The notes: generated by a model from the sequence alone, not told the origin. A stretch of 64,000 nucleotides of DNA from Zerene cesonia (GCF_012273895.1 NW_024045132.1:2170001-2234000); one strand, 5' to 3'. Counted from the stretch's first letter, positions 1 through 12,700 are shown. A program made the numbers and translations.

Positions 1-1028
1 ATAAAACTGGTATCCCTTATTCTCACGTGCCGCCTCGTACATGTTACCGGCTCGCAGCCAGCCTTCTACTATGTCCCATTCTCCACCAACAAGAATGAAG
101 ATTGGATATCCATCGCCTCCAAAGAATTCATCGTTGAACATGAAACGCTAATTTAAGATATTAGGTATTACCTAAATGTTTTCAACTGTCTAAGTGAAAT
201 AAATGTTCCACTTTTATGGTTTATTTTCAAATTGTGATTAATCATAATGATTAGATAATACATTCGTGCATAGATATACCCTTAACGATACTTTATTAAA
301 TTTTTAATCATGTTTCAAAATTTCATTTATATTAAAATGTTGAATTTAATATCGAGTAGGTATTACTCTAATAGACTTCTGTTAGTTTTTTTTAATTTTG
401 TGGACAATTACCTAATATTAAAATTGCTCACAAATTTACGATTACCTATTAAAATTTCAGTAACTTGACTATTAAAATGTTACATTATAAACCTCAAAAG
501 AACTTAAGTATACGTACCATTTGATAGGTATCTGTATTTTGCGGATCAAAATGGTCGATCGGCATAGTTATCCAACTGGTTTTCACGTCAGAAGTGCTGA
601 AAAACTGAACATCCCCTGGCGACGATAGGTCCACCCGTATCGGGGGTTCTATCGATCGTCCCATGGCCCACGCACATGGTACGAGGCATATTACTGTATA
701 AAATAATATCTGAAAATTGCAAGAGAAACTAAGCTTCCAGTATCTAGCAAATTTGTTTCATGGACCAAAAAGTTGACTAGAATTGTTTAAGTTAAATGAA
801 ATAAGGGAAAATAACATTTTATGAAACATTTACCAAAATTCCGTAAGACATACTTAAGTGTACATTTGTGTACAAGTAATTCACTAACCAATTTCGCTTT
901 AATTTGGTTATATCGGTATAATCCATAGGCTCGTTAAGCATAACAAATTATAATAATTATTTTAGTAATCGACTTTGATCGAGGCACATAATAAAAAAAG
1001 TGCATGGATAAAAACAAAAACTCACCAT
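1..1028 (-). CDS. Peptidase family S28 serine protease, 5' part (runs off left edge)
   Basis: S28 enzymes (prolylcarboxypeptidase, DPP7, thymus-specific protease, insect K12H4.7-like proteases) are secreted or lysosomal serine peptidases cutting near proline. Three minus-strand coding exons join in frame: 1026..1028 (the ATG alone, followed by donor GTGAGT), 518..709 (acceptor TTTTCAG, donor GTACGT) and 1..147 (acceptor AAATTAG). They give 114 residues. Residues 2-17 are hydrophobic (ILFYTVICLVPCAWAM), a likely signal peptide. Family marks follow: the WITMPIDHFDPQNT segment, the YQMRFMFNDEFFGG segment, the PIFILVGGEWDI strand and NMYEAARENKGYQFY. These match the usual N-terminal order of the family; the catalytic Ser, Asp and His lie beyond the window. 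The gene is intact as far as visible. A different S28 subfamily is possible; membership of the family itself is nearly certain. Confidence 0.88.
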
Positions 1029-1039
1029 TTTTAATAGTA

Positions 1040-1100
1040 TTACAAGCACCAACTGAATTATTGTATCTTGTTATCATATCAATTGATAGCCTTATAATTA
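1040..1100 (-). promoter_or_regulatory. Possible core promoter of the S28 protease gene
   Basis: On the minus strand, TCAGTT (1051..1056) matches the arthropod initiator TCAGT and lies about 25 bases before the start codon. TTATAAG (1091..1097) lies about 40 bases upstream of it, somewhat farther than the usual 30. The spacing makes this only a tentative call. Confidence 0.25.
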
Positions 1101-2283
1101 AAGATTATGATTACAGTATGATAAAATTCTTAAGTATGTTAATTTTTTTTATACCATAGACGATACATATATTCTAGCGATGTTGTAATTGCAATACAGC
1201 GCTAAAACATACAGGTTATCTTATTTTAATGATTTTTTTGATTTCACTTAAAATATTTATCCATATTAAAAAAGTATTATCATCTCTTGTTTCGGAGCTC
1301 AATGAAAATAAAACAACGATTTATTTTTAAACATTTATTTTGATTTACATTATATTGTTCTAATTGCATAATTATCACGAGACAATGGAATAAGGGATGT
1401 TGATTTAATAATTACATCGATTCACATAATATATTAGAGCGAGGCCGCAAAGACAATGACTATTAGCTAATCCACAGTGCGAATATTCTACGATTCAAGT
1501 AATGTCCTTTTATTATAATGCAAATAATAATATTTTATTAATGTCAAAGGTAAATTCGACTAATATACCTCACTTTTCTATTTTAGTCGAAAAATTCATG
1601 ATTAATAGTTTGAGAAATTAATATTTTACTTTGTTTCATAAAATGTAAATGTCAATTATCTACATTAACTCTTTGTGAATGAAATCGTTTCATACGAAAG
1701 TAAGACAATAAAGAGGTTACAACACTACTATATTTTTGGTATTATTTCCCCGTTAAACTACTATTGTACAATTGTGTATATTATTTCGAATAAAGGTTAC
1801 AACGTCATCATTGAGACTACACTTAACAGCGACAACTAAACGGAAAAATGATATGATCGCTTTATTATCTTCGTAGATTTAATTCAATAACACTACATTC
1901 ATCCATCATAATCGTTACAAAATAACAAGAAATAAATTATTGAATCACATTAATTCTAATATTCAACTACAATTTCGTTTCCTACGTTATAAAAAAAATG
2001 CGTAAAAAAATATACAAAAATTAGAATTTTGGTTGTACCTACACGCTGTCCTTTCAAACGCACACGCTTTCGACCCGCATCAGTTTCCACTTACTTCTAG
2101 AACGTTCGTCGTCAAACACAAAACATCCTCCCACGCACTTACGCTAAATACGAGTTAAAATTGATACCTAGTTCCGCTTAACTGTATAAAGGCTACAAAT
2201 GAAACCATTTGTAGGGTAAAAAAATAAGAGGAAAAAACTTTCCAAAATTATGGCTAAAAACGAATAAATTATGAAGATCTGGT
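1101..2283. other. Intergenic, AT-rich, with FAM76 3' UTR at its right end
   Basis: No coding potential or recognised repeat seen. The right part must contain the FAM76 3' UTR. A minus-strand AATAAA (TTTATT on plus at 1861..1866) is a possible polyadenylation signal, about 420 bases after the FAM76 stop. Confidence 0.5.
1861..1866 (-). terminator. Candidate polyadenylation signal of FAM76
   Basis: AATAAA on the minus strand, roughly 420 bases beyond the FAM76 stop codon. It is the first exact hexamer I noted there, but chance AATAAA is common in such AT-rich DNA. Confidence 0.3.
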
Positions 2284-5200
2284 CTAGTTGGTGCTGGGGC
2301 TGTCCGTGCCGCTGCCGCTGTTCTCGGCGTTCACGAGCGCCGATTTAGTGTTCTTGTTGTTCTTTTTCGCCGACTTGCTGAGCGTCGCCACTTCCTTCAG
2401 CAGGTTCTGTATCTTCGTGTTCATCAGATTGAAGCGCGTCTCGTTCAAACGCTCCTTGTTTTTCATTTCGTTGCGCAGGTCCGTCGTGTCGTTGTGGTGC
2501 TGCGCTTTCAGCTCGGTTATCTGCAATTTATATTAATTGTTGTGTATAGGATGACCATTACTTGATACCAGTTAACATTAATATGAAAAACAAAAACAAA
2601 ACAGTGACTTCAGTTAATAATATTCAAAAATAGTTATACACTATTGATATAACTCATACTTGACATTGATATTACTGAGTGTTCTTAATTGATTTAGGAT
2701 TTATTTGATTAAGTGTTTGATACACACAACAATATTATGTTAATCCTATATTATTTTTCACCCAACCAAAGATTTACTAGAAACATATAAAAATACATTT
2801 TAACTGAGTACATACCAATTTATCCTTTGAGAGTAACTCCATGTCCTTCTGCTGTACTTTCTTCTGTAAGCTGGCGATGGTCTCCTTCAGTTGTGTCATA
2901 GCAACCACATGATCAGAACTATTGGGGTCTAATTCTCCTAGTGCAAGTAAAAGTTCGTTTCATTTCATATTATACTCGCAGTAAATAGTACAATAGGTTT
3001 AGAATATTAAACAAAATCAACACTATCGTTAGGCAAAATGCAAACAAGAAAAAATTATGTATTATTGGAAAATGATTAGAGAGCGTCCATAAATTCTGAG
3101 AGTTTAAGGTAGGGAGGTGTTCAAGTCAAATCTCATCTCATTTAACGTTGGAGAGGGGGTTCTCAGCAAATATCACAAAATTTTCTTTCTAATTAAAACA
3201 AAAAAATATATATACTTTGGTCCATTATCCAAATTATACATGCTAATTGTAACATGATTAAGATCATTCACTAATTTGTGTCGGGGGAGGAACATATATT
3301 AAAAAAAAAACACCTTACAGGTTGCTGTTAATAAATGGTGATGTTCAGGGTCCAAGGATCCATATTAATACATATTTTATCATACCCAAATTAGTTATAG
3401 AATTTTTTAATATCAGCCATTTAGAAAGTAGATCTATAGGGAGTGAAATAGGAGATGAAACATAATTGCAAATAATATGTTATGTTGGGTATTCATTTTG
3501 ATTGTATTAAAAAATAGTCCTTTGGCGTACATAAAGCAAAAAATAAATAAAACCAAACTACTTATACCTGAGAACAAACCTTGTAAGGGGTTTAGTTTAG
3601 ATTTCTTTTCTAATGGAGCATCATTAAGTGAGGAATCATTGGCATTTGCTTTGATCATGTCAGACTTGCGTTTGTCCTTGTGACTGCTTTTTGATCTGTG
3701 GGCAATGCATAACTTCTGACCATTAAAAATATTAAAAAAAGAAAGAGATCATTGCAAACATATATAAACAATTTCGGTAGAAGTACCTTATCATCTATTC
3801 TTCTATACCAATAATAATAAAACTGATTTTTTTTTATCATGAAAATGTCAGGAACTAATACTAAAATGGATAGAAATTTTTGAAATATGTCCAGTATCAT
3901 ACTTGAGTGCTACATATGTACCACGGGCCAAGCTATGGTGACCCTTGTTTTCTCCATCAAAATAAATCCATTTAAGAAACATTTTGTGATACTGATTTCC
4001 TGATAACTTAACCATCTATAGCTTCTCCATTAGCTAATCAATAATAACATGGATATGGAATGGGTTAATTGCAATTCCTATTCAAAGCAGACCAAGTATA
4101 TTTAAAATTAAATAATAAACTTGAACTGACTTGTGTGCCCTGTGTTTGTGTTTATCCACTGAAGACAAGTGCTGTTTTGTTCTGGCCAAAGCCCTCTTCA
4201 GTGATTGGGTGCAGAGCCAACAAAGTAGCTTTCCATCCACCTGAAATGAAAGAATATGTTACAAAAATAAGTACATAAAATACATAGAATTAAGTATTAA
4301 TTCTTCTATAACAAGCATAGCAGGTTGAGCTCTAAACAAAAAATTTTTATTCAGGAAAACTAAGGCCTATTAGCCTGACATATTGTCTATTTAATTGTTG
4401 ATATAGATAACAATCATAACTTATCATTGATCAAAGATAATAAAAGTAGATTTTTTTTGAGGATTCTAATTTTAAATATAGAAGCTTATGTTATAGTAAA
4501 CTAGCTGCGCCCCGCGGTTTCACCCGCGTAAGTCCGTATCCCGTAGGAATATCGGGATAAAAAATAGATGTTGGCCGATTCTCAGACCTACCCAATATGC
4601 TTACCAAATTTCAGAGGAATCGGTCAAGCCGTTTCGGAGGAGTATGGCAACGAAAACTGTGACACGAGAATTTTATATATTAAGATGTTGCTTTTTTATT
4701 TTTTTATTTTAGTATGCTATAAAAAAAAAACATTTAAAAAGATCACCTTTTTACTGTCATCATGCCTGTCAAATGCACATCTTTGCTTGCACTGTTCACA
4801 AGTAACTGCAGGGCCATACTTGCGCTCAGAATTTGCACAGCGTTGACATTTGTTTCCTGTAAACATGATATAATAATAATATGAAATAATTCTCAGTACT
4901 TATTAAAGTTAAAAAAAAATTGTTTTGTATTAAAACATAATAATAAATAATTCAAGATTTTATGTCTATGTGATAAACTGTTCTTTTACAACTTCTCATT
5001 CTATATTATTTTTAGAAACTTATATTCAGCTGTTTGGTATTGTGTATATAATGTTTTTTTTTTCTTTATCGACCTTAAATTATATTTCCATATACATGCA
5101 GCTCAAATATATGGTGAATCATAACTTACCAATGAATGCAGCGATAATGTTGCAATATTCACATGCTGTTGGTTTGCCATAGGCCTTAACGTTAGCCTCA

Positions 5201-5687
5201 CATTTCTTACATATTGAAGATGTATTAGATTTACTGCAAAAATTTCGTTTTTACAATTTGTGCTATCAATTCACATGGTTTTGAAATAATTGTTATAGAA
5301 GCAAAAGTAAAATGCATGTCATCATTCTAAGCAGTGGTAAACTATGCAGGTGCATTTGACGGTGTAATTAAAAAGCTACGAGTCACATGATTTGGCGAAT
5401 GACACTGACCTTGTTTGTTGAAACTCCGAGCGACAATATGTGCACTTCACCACAGGGAACGAGCCGCGGCATTCCTGAAATATCCAAATACAATCGCGTC
5501 AGCACTGACGTCAGAATAACAGTATTGAAACGCAAAACAAAACTGATGGTTTACTATACTTTTCTTGGTTGTATCCATATTCCACGATATTTACCTTGCA
5601 CAGTTGTTCACCAGGCGACAATTCTTCGAAAGGATGCCTCGAGAAACAACGGGAACAAGCGAATAGTGCAGTAGATGTAGAACTCAT
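2284..5687 (-). CDS. FAM76: FAM76 family protein, complete, 8 exons, 322 aa
   Basis: Exons on the minus strand: 5595..5687, 5410..5474, 5130..5233, 4747..4856, 4131..4240, 3568..3695, 2816..2937, 2284..2520 (stop TAG). Total 969 nt, all introns GT-AG, all phases close. The first 134 residues carry eight CxxC pairs (C11/14, C30/33, C42/45, C61/64, C77/80, C91/94, C107/110, C131/134), including ACEYCNIIAAFIGNKCQRC and GPAVTCEQCKQRCAFDR, hallmarks of FAM76A/B. A Lys/Ser/His-rich linker follows (about 145-175), then a coiled coil (about 215-295) ending in a basic, polar tail. Vertebrate FAM76A/B are about 307-339 aa, so the length fits. FAM76 proteins are nuclear; human FAM76B has been tied to nuclear speckles and NF-kB control, but the insect role is not known to me. 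The start has AAAATG context and encodes MSSTSTALFACSRC. The gene is head to head with NPAT. Identification is firm. Confidence 0.95.
4501..4684 (+). repeat. Interspersed repeat (lepidopteran LINE 3' tail type), in FAM76 intron 4
   Basis: Begins CTAGCTGCGCCCCGCGG and contains the conserved line 'CGTATCCCGTAGGAATATCGGG', then 'ACCAAATTTCAGAGGAATCGG'. The same head recurs at 26061 and 32316, and a related 3' half at about 5996-6185. Such sequences are abundant in Lepidoptera; I read them as truncated non-LTR element ends or derived SINEs. Confidence 0.75.
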
Positions 5688-6652
5688 TTTACTTGATTTC
5701 GAATATTAACAGCGTTGTTATGATTCACAGTTACAAACTTAACAATATACGATTAAAAACAATAATGTATAATGAAATGTTAACAAAATTATAGGCTTAT
5801 TATAAAATACCTACATAAAAAAATTGCAACAACAAATTGTTCACTGTTCTTAGAGAAAATTTAAAACCGCCATGTTAGATGAATGATCATTGAATTGAAC
5901 GAGGATGAACGATGAACGAATGGTATGGTGAATGAATGTATAAACTTCAAACTTTTAATCCTAAATGATCTTTAATCTTCTATAAATATTTATATCTAGC
6001 TTACCCGGAAACCGCTGTTCTGACATAATCTTAACATTCAGGAATATGAATAATATATCTATTGATATTGGCCGTTTTTCAAACTTACTCGATATGCACA
6101 CAAAATTTCATAAAAATCGGTCCAGTCGTTTCGAAGGAGTACAATAACTAACATTGTGACACGAGAATATTATAAATATAGAGATATACGTGTTACTTTG
6201 TTTGTCAGTGATGGACTCCAAAACTATTCCACCGATTTTAATCAAATTTGTAACAAAAACAAAAATGGAGGATTTCTGAACTTCTTGATAAAATGAAAGT
6301 TAATTATATTTTCTATATATGACCTTCTCAAGCTCCCGCTCCTAACCCAAGTCTGAATAAGATAGCGTATAAATACCTATTTTAGAATTTTTATGTATAT
6401 GTAAACCAAAAGCATTTTTAAACGTAAGTTCACACTTGTGGCTTGGAGTATTCATGCGAATGTAAATGATAAGCATAAGGACATAGAGTACCTTCGTATA
6501 CAGCGAAACGCAGCCCTAGCCAAAAGCTTCGTTCAAACGTCAAGTCACAAGTGTCAATTGTGAAAAGTCAAAACATAAAGCTTGGTATCATTTGAAGTGA
6601 AGAACAGAGCGTGTTTTGTGTTTCGTGTTTATTGTTGTTTAATTAAGTAAAA
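5688..6652. other. Divergent intergenic region between FAM76 and NPAT
   Basis: The start codons of FAM76 (minus) and NPAT (plus) are 1025 bases apart. The interval holds both 5' UTRs and promoters, a GATGAACG/GAATG-rich simple stretch (about 5878-5940) and a repeat insertion at 5996..6255. No TATA box or initiator could be assigned with confidence. Confidence 0.6.
5996..6255 (+). repeat. Degenerate LINE-tail-like repeat in the FAM76/NPAT divergent promoter region
   Basis: The part 6055-6185 (GATATTGGCCGTTTTTC..., CAAAATTTCATAAAAATCGG, TTTCGAAGGAGTAC, TGTGACACGAGAATATTATA) parallels the 3' half of the copy at 4501. From about 6186 a second piece (TTACTTTGTTTGTCAGTGATGG) resembles another common lepidopteran repeat head, also seen near 53345. 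Confidence 0.55.
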
Positions 6653-6682
6653 ATGGTTAAATGTTTTCCCCCATATATTTAA
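6653..6682 (+). CDS. Upstream ORF before NPAT, 9 codons
   Basis: ATG at 6653 lies in a good context (AAAAATGG) and reads MVKCFPPYI then TAA at 6680..6682, thirty bases before the NPAT start. It is in the -1/+1-neutral frame of NPAT (same frame, closed by the TAA). If the NPAT 5' UTR includes this stretch, the uORF could limit translation of the main frame. Transcript evidence is absent here. Confidence 0.35.
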   Translation: MVKCFPPYI

Positions 6683-6712
6683 GGAACATCGTGGTATTTC
6701 CATAGTAAGTTC

Positions 6713-9700
6713 ATGATGGCTATACCACCTTTCCCACCTCAAGATTTGGCAAAATTGGTCCTAGGTAAGAAGTTATTATTTGGCGGGAGTGTGTTAACGT
6801 CCATTCATAACGGTTACGGTATTAAATATTCTTCTATTCTTCGCTTATTCAACAGGATATCTTGCTGAAGAGGAATTAATGACAGCATATGATGAATTTC
6901 TTCAAGCCAGTCCATATTTAGACGCGTTTCGAAATGAATATGACAGAATATTTATGACATCGCTCAGAACTATTTTGGCTGATTATAGGGCAGTTAAAAT
7001 ACATGGTTTGTAATGGCGCATTTCACATAAAATCACATCACATATGGAACTTATTAGAATTATCAATAGCTTTGTGATTGTATAATTGTTTTCTTTTCAG
7101 TGGAAACATGTAAGCCACATTTGTTGCGCAAAAAGTTACTTCAATGTACAAATATATTTGAAATAGTTAAATTCCTTATCAGCCTCATAGACCACCATAA
7201 ATTACTTGCAGAAGATCATAGTGAAAAATTCAGGTAAAATGTAGTATTTTTATTACTCATTAAGTATATATGATTTGATTTGGTGTAGTTATATTTAAAT
7301 TAAAAATCTTTTTAAATTTACTGCATTCCAAAATACATGACATTAACTGATATCCTCATAAGATATTAAAGTCATAACAGCTTAGCTGTCTGCACCTACT
7401 ATAGAGCTCATCTCTATATGCAAGCTTATTCGGCACTGTAATAATATCAAGACTTGCAAGTCTTGTTAGTATTAGTTAGGGCCTAGTTCAAACTTAACAT
7501 GATATTCTTAATACATATACTCACATTTATCAACATTATTTTTGAACCAGTAGTTCCTGAGAGTATTCTAGCATACATTGACATTATGAGAGCAAATTCA
7601 AAGATAAACTCAATTTCTTCATCAATGATATACAAATTTCAAAATATATTTACCATGCTTTAAATATTATCGTTTTGTTTATTTTATGTTATGTAAATAC
7701 ATAGATCCCAATTTTCTGTAATTTCTTATTCCTATGCATTCATTATAATCATTTATTTGGAAATGATGAACATCAGCTGAAACAGGAAACCCAAAGTATC
7801 ACTTCCTGAAGTATATAATATTAATTTTTAGTTTATTACTTAAACCATGATTATATATTACTGTTACAATGCTATCTATCATGGTCGATATTTATATTCA
7901 TACCGGATTGAATTGCAGTTTGCAGAAATCAAGTCTGCCAAAGGGAATTACTTGCGAAGTATGTAATCCATTAAATCTGAAAACATGTGTTTGTAATAGC
8001 AAAATATCAACTACAACTCTACCACAGTTGATTAATGAAGAAAATTCCACATATAACAACTCTGTAGAGGCGACATCTTTGCAAGATTTACCTGGTATGT
8101 GATAGTCTTCTTACCTTATTTTTATGTAAAGCTAATGTAGGTCTTTTGTTATATCCTTCTAGAAAATATAGTCCCAGTAGGACTATCAATAATAGATAAC
8201 AATTTGTCAATGATCCAAATACCTCATATTATCATTTAAATAAACACACTTTGATTATTATTTTTCATTGTAATAAAGGAATAGTGAAATTATGATAAGA
8301 TAACAAACAATATTTATTTATGACTAGCTTTCCGATCACGCCTTCGTCTTCGTAGGCAAATGTAATTGTAGTTAAAAGTAGCCTATGTTACTGTCTAGCC
8401 TCCTAACTATCTCCTAATAGAAAATCATCTTATGTCATAAAATTACTCTGCTGTGTGTGTGAAAAAGGACAATCAAACAAATAAATAAGCAAACACATTT
8501 GCATTTATAAGATTAATAGTTAAGATTAGAATTGTAACAAACTTTATTAATATGCTCAAAATATAACCTAAAAATTGTTGTTTAATTTTTCATGTAATTT
8601 GTTTCTTAAATGTCTCTATTAATTGCAGGAAATTCAAAATGTAACTTAAAACCTGAATTAGGAATGAGAAATAGTATATGTTTAAGCACTGATCAGAAAG
8701 AAGGCCAGAATAAAAAACAGGATAATAACAGTTTGAGTAGCACTTCTATCAAACAAGTTGCTTATGATTTAAGTTCCATTAATCATAATCCTTTACCTGT
8801 TAACCAAATACCACAAGTAAGTTAATTTTATTGTATCAGAATAAGATCTATTTATTGGTGCAGTGTTGGCACAAGTATTAGAAGCCCTTTAGATAAAACA
8901 CTAGCCGATTGCTCCAAATCTAAGACATGGATTTTAAATAATATCAGAATAAATATATATTTTCCTTACATTCTGAAAGAAGAAGGAATTAAACTGACAA
9001 TGTGTACTTTATATGCTATTTACTGAATGCTTGTGTTTTATGGTTATGATAAAAATCAGTACTATACAATATTGTTAATATTTATACTAGATTTCTTTGC
9101 AGCTTTACCTGCGTAGTCATAGGAAAATACAGAAAGTCCCAGAGTCTTCCTTGTATAATTCCCATGCTGGTCGGATTTCTGGGATAAGAATTATCTTATG
9201 TCCTATCTTGGGTGTCAAGTTATATTTTTATGTGATAGACAGACAAACAGACAGAGAAAGTTTTTTTTATGTCACAGTCGGCTATGGAGCTGTTGGGAGC
9301 CTGATGGCAAGCGCTACCACCGCCCATGAACATTTAGAGAAGCATAAGGTCCATTGCAGATCTTACGCCTCTACAAATGTATTGCCGACTTTAAATTGGG
9401 AAGGGATTAAGAAAGGATTAGCGAGAGGAATAAAGGAAAGGACTGGGAAGGGTAAGGAAAAGGATATGGGCCTCCGGCTCACCCACTCACCGAATGAAAC
9501 ACAGCAGAATGCCATTTCACGCTGGTCTTCTGTGGGGGTGTGGTACTTCCCCAGTGCGAGCTGGCCCAATTCATGCCGAACCATATAAGTAGGAATTCAC
9601 ACTCATATAGTATCCAATATCTTATTAAAACTATGTATTTCTTTCAGGTGACAAAAGCAAGTTGTATGGATTCAAAGCAAAAGATTGAAGAATTTAACAA

Positions 9701-12700
9701 CATTTTGAATGTTGTGTGTAACAAGAGTGTTACCAATGAAAAGTTATATGATAATATAATATCAAATAGAATTTCAAATGAAGAAAACTTTCAAAATTTT
9801 GCAAATGGTGTTTTTGGTAAGATGAAAAAATTTAATATGTTACTTGTATACTTCATGTAGTCACATAACATTATTAATTTGAAACATCATATACATCATA
9901 TAACTTTTATTTATACGCATTTGAATTTATTACTTTATAACCATACATGTATAAATTTGTAATGATTGTATTCTGTCTACAATATGAACAATCTCTCAAT
10001 TAAATGTAACATCAAAATATATTATGTATAACAAAGGTTTTTTAATGTATCTAGGACTTATGTGAAATCTACAGTTTTATGTATATATTTTCAGGACATC
10101 ATGAAAAAGTTACAAAGGTACCTGATTCAAGTACAACAGATGTAGTCATGCCCATGTATGTATAAATTTTATTATATTACAAACTAATATTTTTAATAAT
10201 CCAAAAAATGATACAATGCTTTTGTTTACAGTGCCACCCAAACTGCCAAAGAAAATTTAATAAGTAATATTAAAGGTCCACCAAAACAAACAGATATCCA
10301 GACAAGTAATAATCTAGCTAGTCCCACAATACAGTACGAAAATATAACAGGAGACAAAATGCGAGTACATTTTCCGCCTAATAAAATTATAGGCAACAAA
10401 ATAAGAATATTGTCAGATGTGAAAATAGATAAACAATGCAATGTTATGCCAATTTTGAAGGCAAATGTTACGTCTACAACATCTCAAACAGGGCGTACTT
10501 TATTGATAAATGGGCCACCGAGCCTTCGACAAAAAGGTTCTAACTTCTCTAAGGATGAAATAATGGCAATGCCCACATTGATCATTGTGCCTACTTCAGG
10601 TACATAATACTTCTGTTATTTATATGTATTATTAGTTGACCCTTGTAAATATTATAATGTTATATTTATTTTTATAGGACCATATAATATTATAAGCAAG
10701 CCAGTTACATCGACTGCAAATAATTTGCATAATAGTAATGATTCAAAGAATAAAACTGTACCAACAAGTGAAGCTTCTGCAGTTTCTCCTAAACGCAGAC
10801 CAATCTATATTGAAGTGCCTTCGGACAATACATCAGTTCTAAATGATCAAAAATCTACTAAGATGAATGATGGAGGTCTTGTAAAAACTGTCGATGCTGT
10901 GAGTCATGCTTCTTTACCAAAGGATAATACAGCTCCCAGTAAGTCGAGCACTCCTCAAGCTTTACCACCGTTAAGGAAATCTTCGTCTACACCACGACGT
11001 TCCTCACATGTACGTGTTTTAGATTTCACTACTCCAAGAAGAATATTAAATGAAGCAATACCTGAAAAGGAAGCGAGCGATGACTCAGTTGTTGTTTTAA
11101 GTGATTCACCTGTTCGTCCTACAGTGAATATGGTATCAGATACATATGTTCCTAAAAATGATAATCTAAATGTAAATAGTAATTCTGAAATAAATATAGA
11201 GCAGAAAGTAATTAAGAAACGTAATTGGGATGAAGAATTGCGAGCGCTTGTGGCTTCTACTGCTAACACTTACCCAATCAGTGTTCCAAAATCCAGTAAG
11301 AAAAAGAAAAAGGTTGATGATAAGTCCCTAAAAGATAATACCAATCAACTTTGTAGTAACAGCAAAACAGAAGCCACAAAAGTTAAAAAATGCAAAAAGA
11401 AAACTAAGTCTTCAGAGGATGCTGAAGAACCTACAACAAGTGATCTAAAGGTAGACAAGAAAATCAAACCAACCATTAATATAATATCTGCTTCAAAACA
11501 TCCTAATATAAGTGAACCTGAAAATGAAGACAAACTGAAGTTAAATGATATAGAAAACCAAATAGATACACCAGAAAATGAAAGATTGTCTTTACAAAAT
11601 GTTATTGGCGCCAAACTAAATATATCAGATTTGCTAGAAACACCTTACAAACAGGCAATATATGATATACAAATGGAAACACCTAAATTTCTAGGTCCGG
11701 ATTTACCAGATGAGCCAGTATCAGATATAAAAATCATGAATATACCAACACCTCGATTTTTTGATACACCAAACCCTACGCAAGCCACACCGTCGTCCTA
11801 CTCTTCTCGGCCCACTGATTATTCTAGTGGTGGGTCTTATTACAAACCTGATGACCAAGATTATGTTCCCATTCCAGAAGTTGCCGCGTGCAAGATTACA
11901 GAAGCAAAGTCTAAAAATAAGGTTTCTAAACTCAGTGACAATCAAAAAGTGTCACCTAATGACACCGATGTCAAATCTGCAAAATCAAGACGGCCCGTTC
12001 GAAAATGTACCAAAAATGTGTCTTATTATAATACTTCCAATGTAAAAGAAGAAAAGAAAGAAGAAGAAGATGAGAAGAAGACAAATAAATATAATGTAAT
12101 ACGGGAGAAAGATGCCACAATGGTTAAAACTAAAACTGTAAAATCTAAACAAACGAAGACTAATCTTGAGAAGCACAAGTCACCATTTAAGAAAGATACT
12201 CCTAAAAATTTCATGAAAATTAAGCCGAGGCGTGTTACCCCAATTAAAAGTACTAAAAATAGAAAAAAATCGTCGGAACTATCAATATCCGCCAGGAAAA
12301 TCGTTAATCTTAAAGAAAACAATCATAATGCTTCACCTACCCTAGCAGGTGTCCCTACAAAATCGCGAAGGAAGTCTTCAACACCCAGAAAACTTCACTG
12401 TAATAAAACATTTCACTCATCTACATCAAGTAATACATCTCCTGATTTGCCGGCAGAGCAGGAAACTGGAAGTAAAAATGTTAAAATTTGTGTCACACAT
12501 GATTCAGATAGTGAGCAACAAATTCTGCGATGGTCTGATGACGGATCCCAAGACTTTAAACAAAAATCCGCTCACGAAGGTTCTGTTACAGAAGGCGAAG
12601 ATATTATAACGAAAATTCAGGAATACATAGAAAAAATTGAAACTAACAAAAGTACTAATATGGACATTGCTAACCGACCTTTAGGAAGTTTGCAATGCGA

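Noticed and set aside
2288..2536. Plus-strand open frame of 82 codons
   Set aside because: It is the complement of the last FAM76 exon, whose frame, splice acceptor and family match are clear.
9097..9588. Plus-strand open frame of 163 codons inside NPAT
   Set aside because: It runs through two interspersed repeats in intron 5; the NPAT phases close only when it is removed, and the same repeat at 37.5 kb has a different frame.
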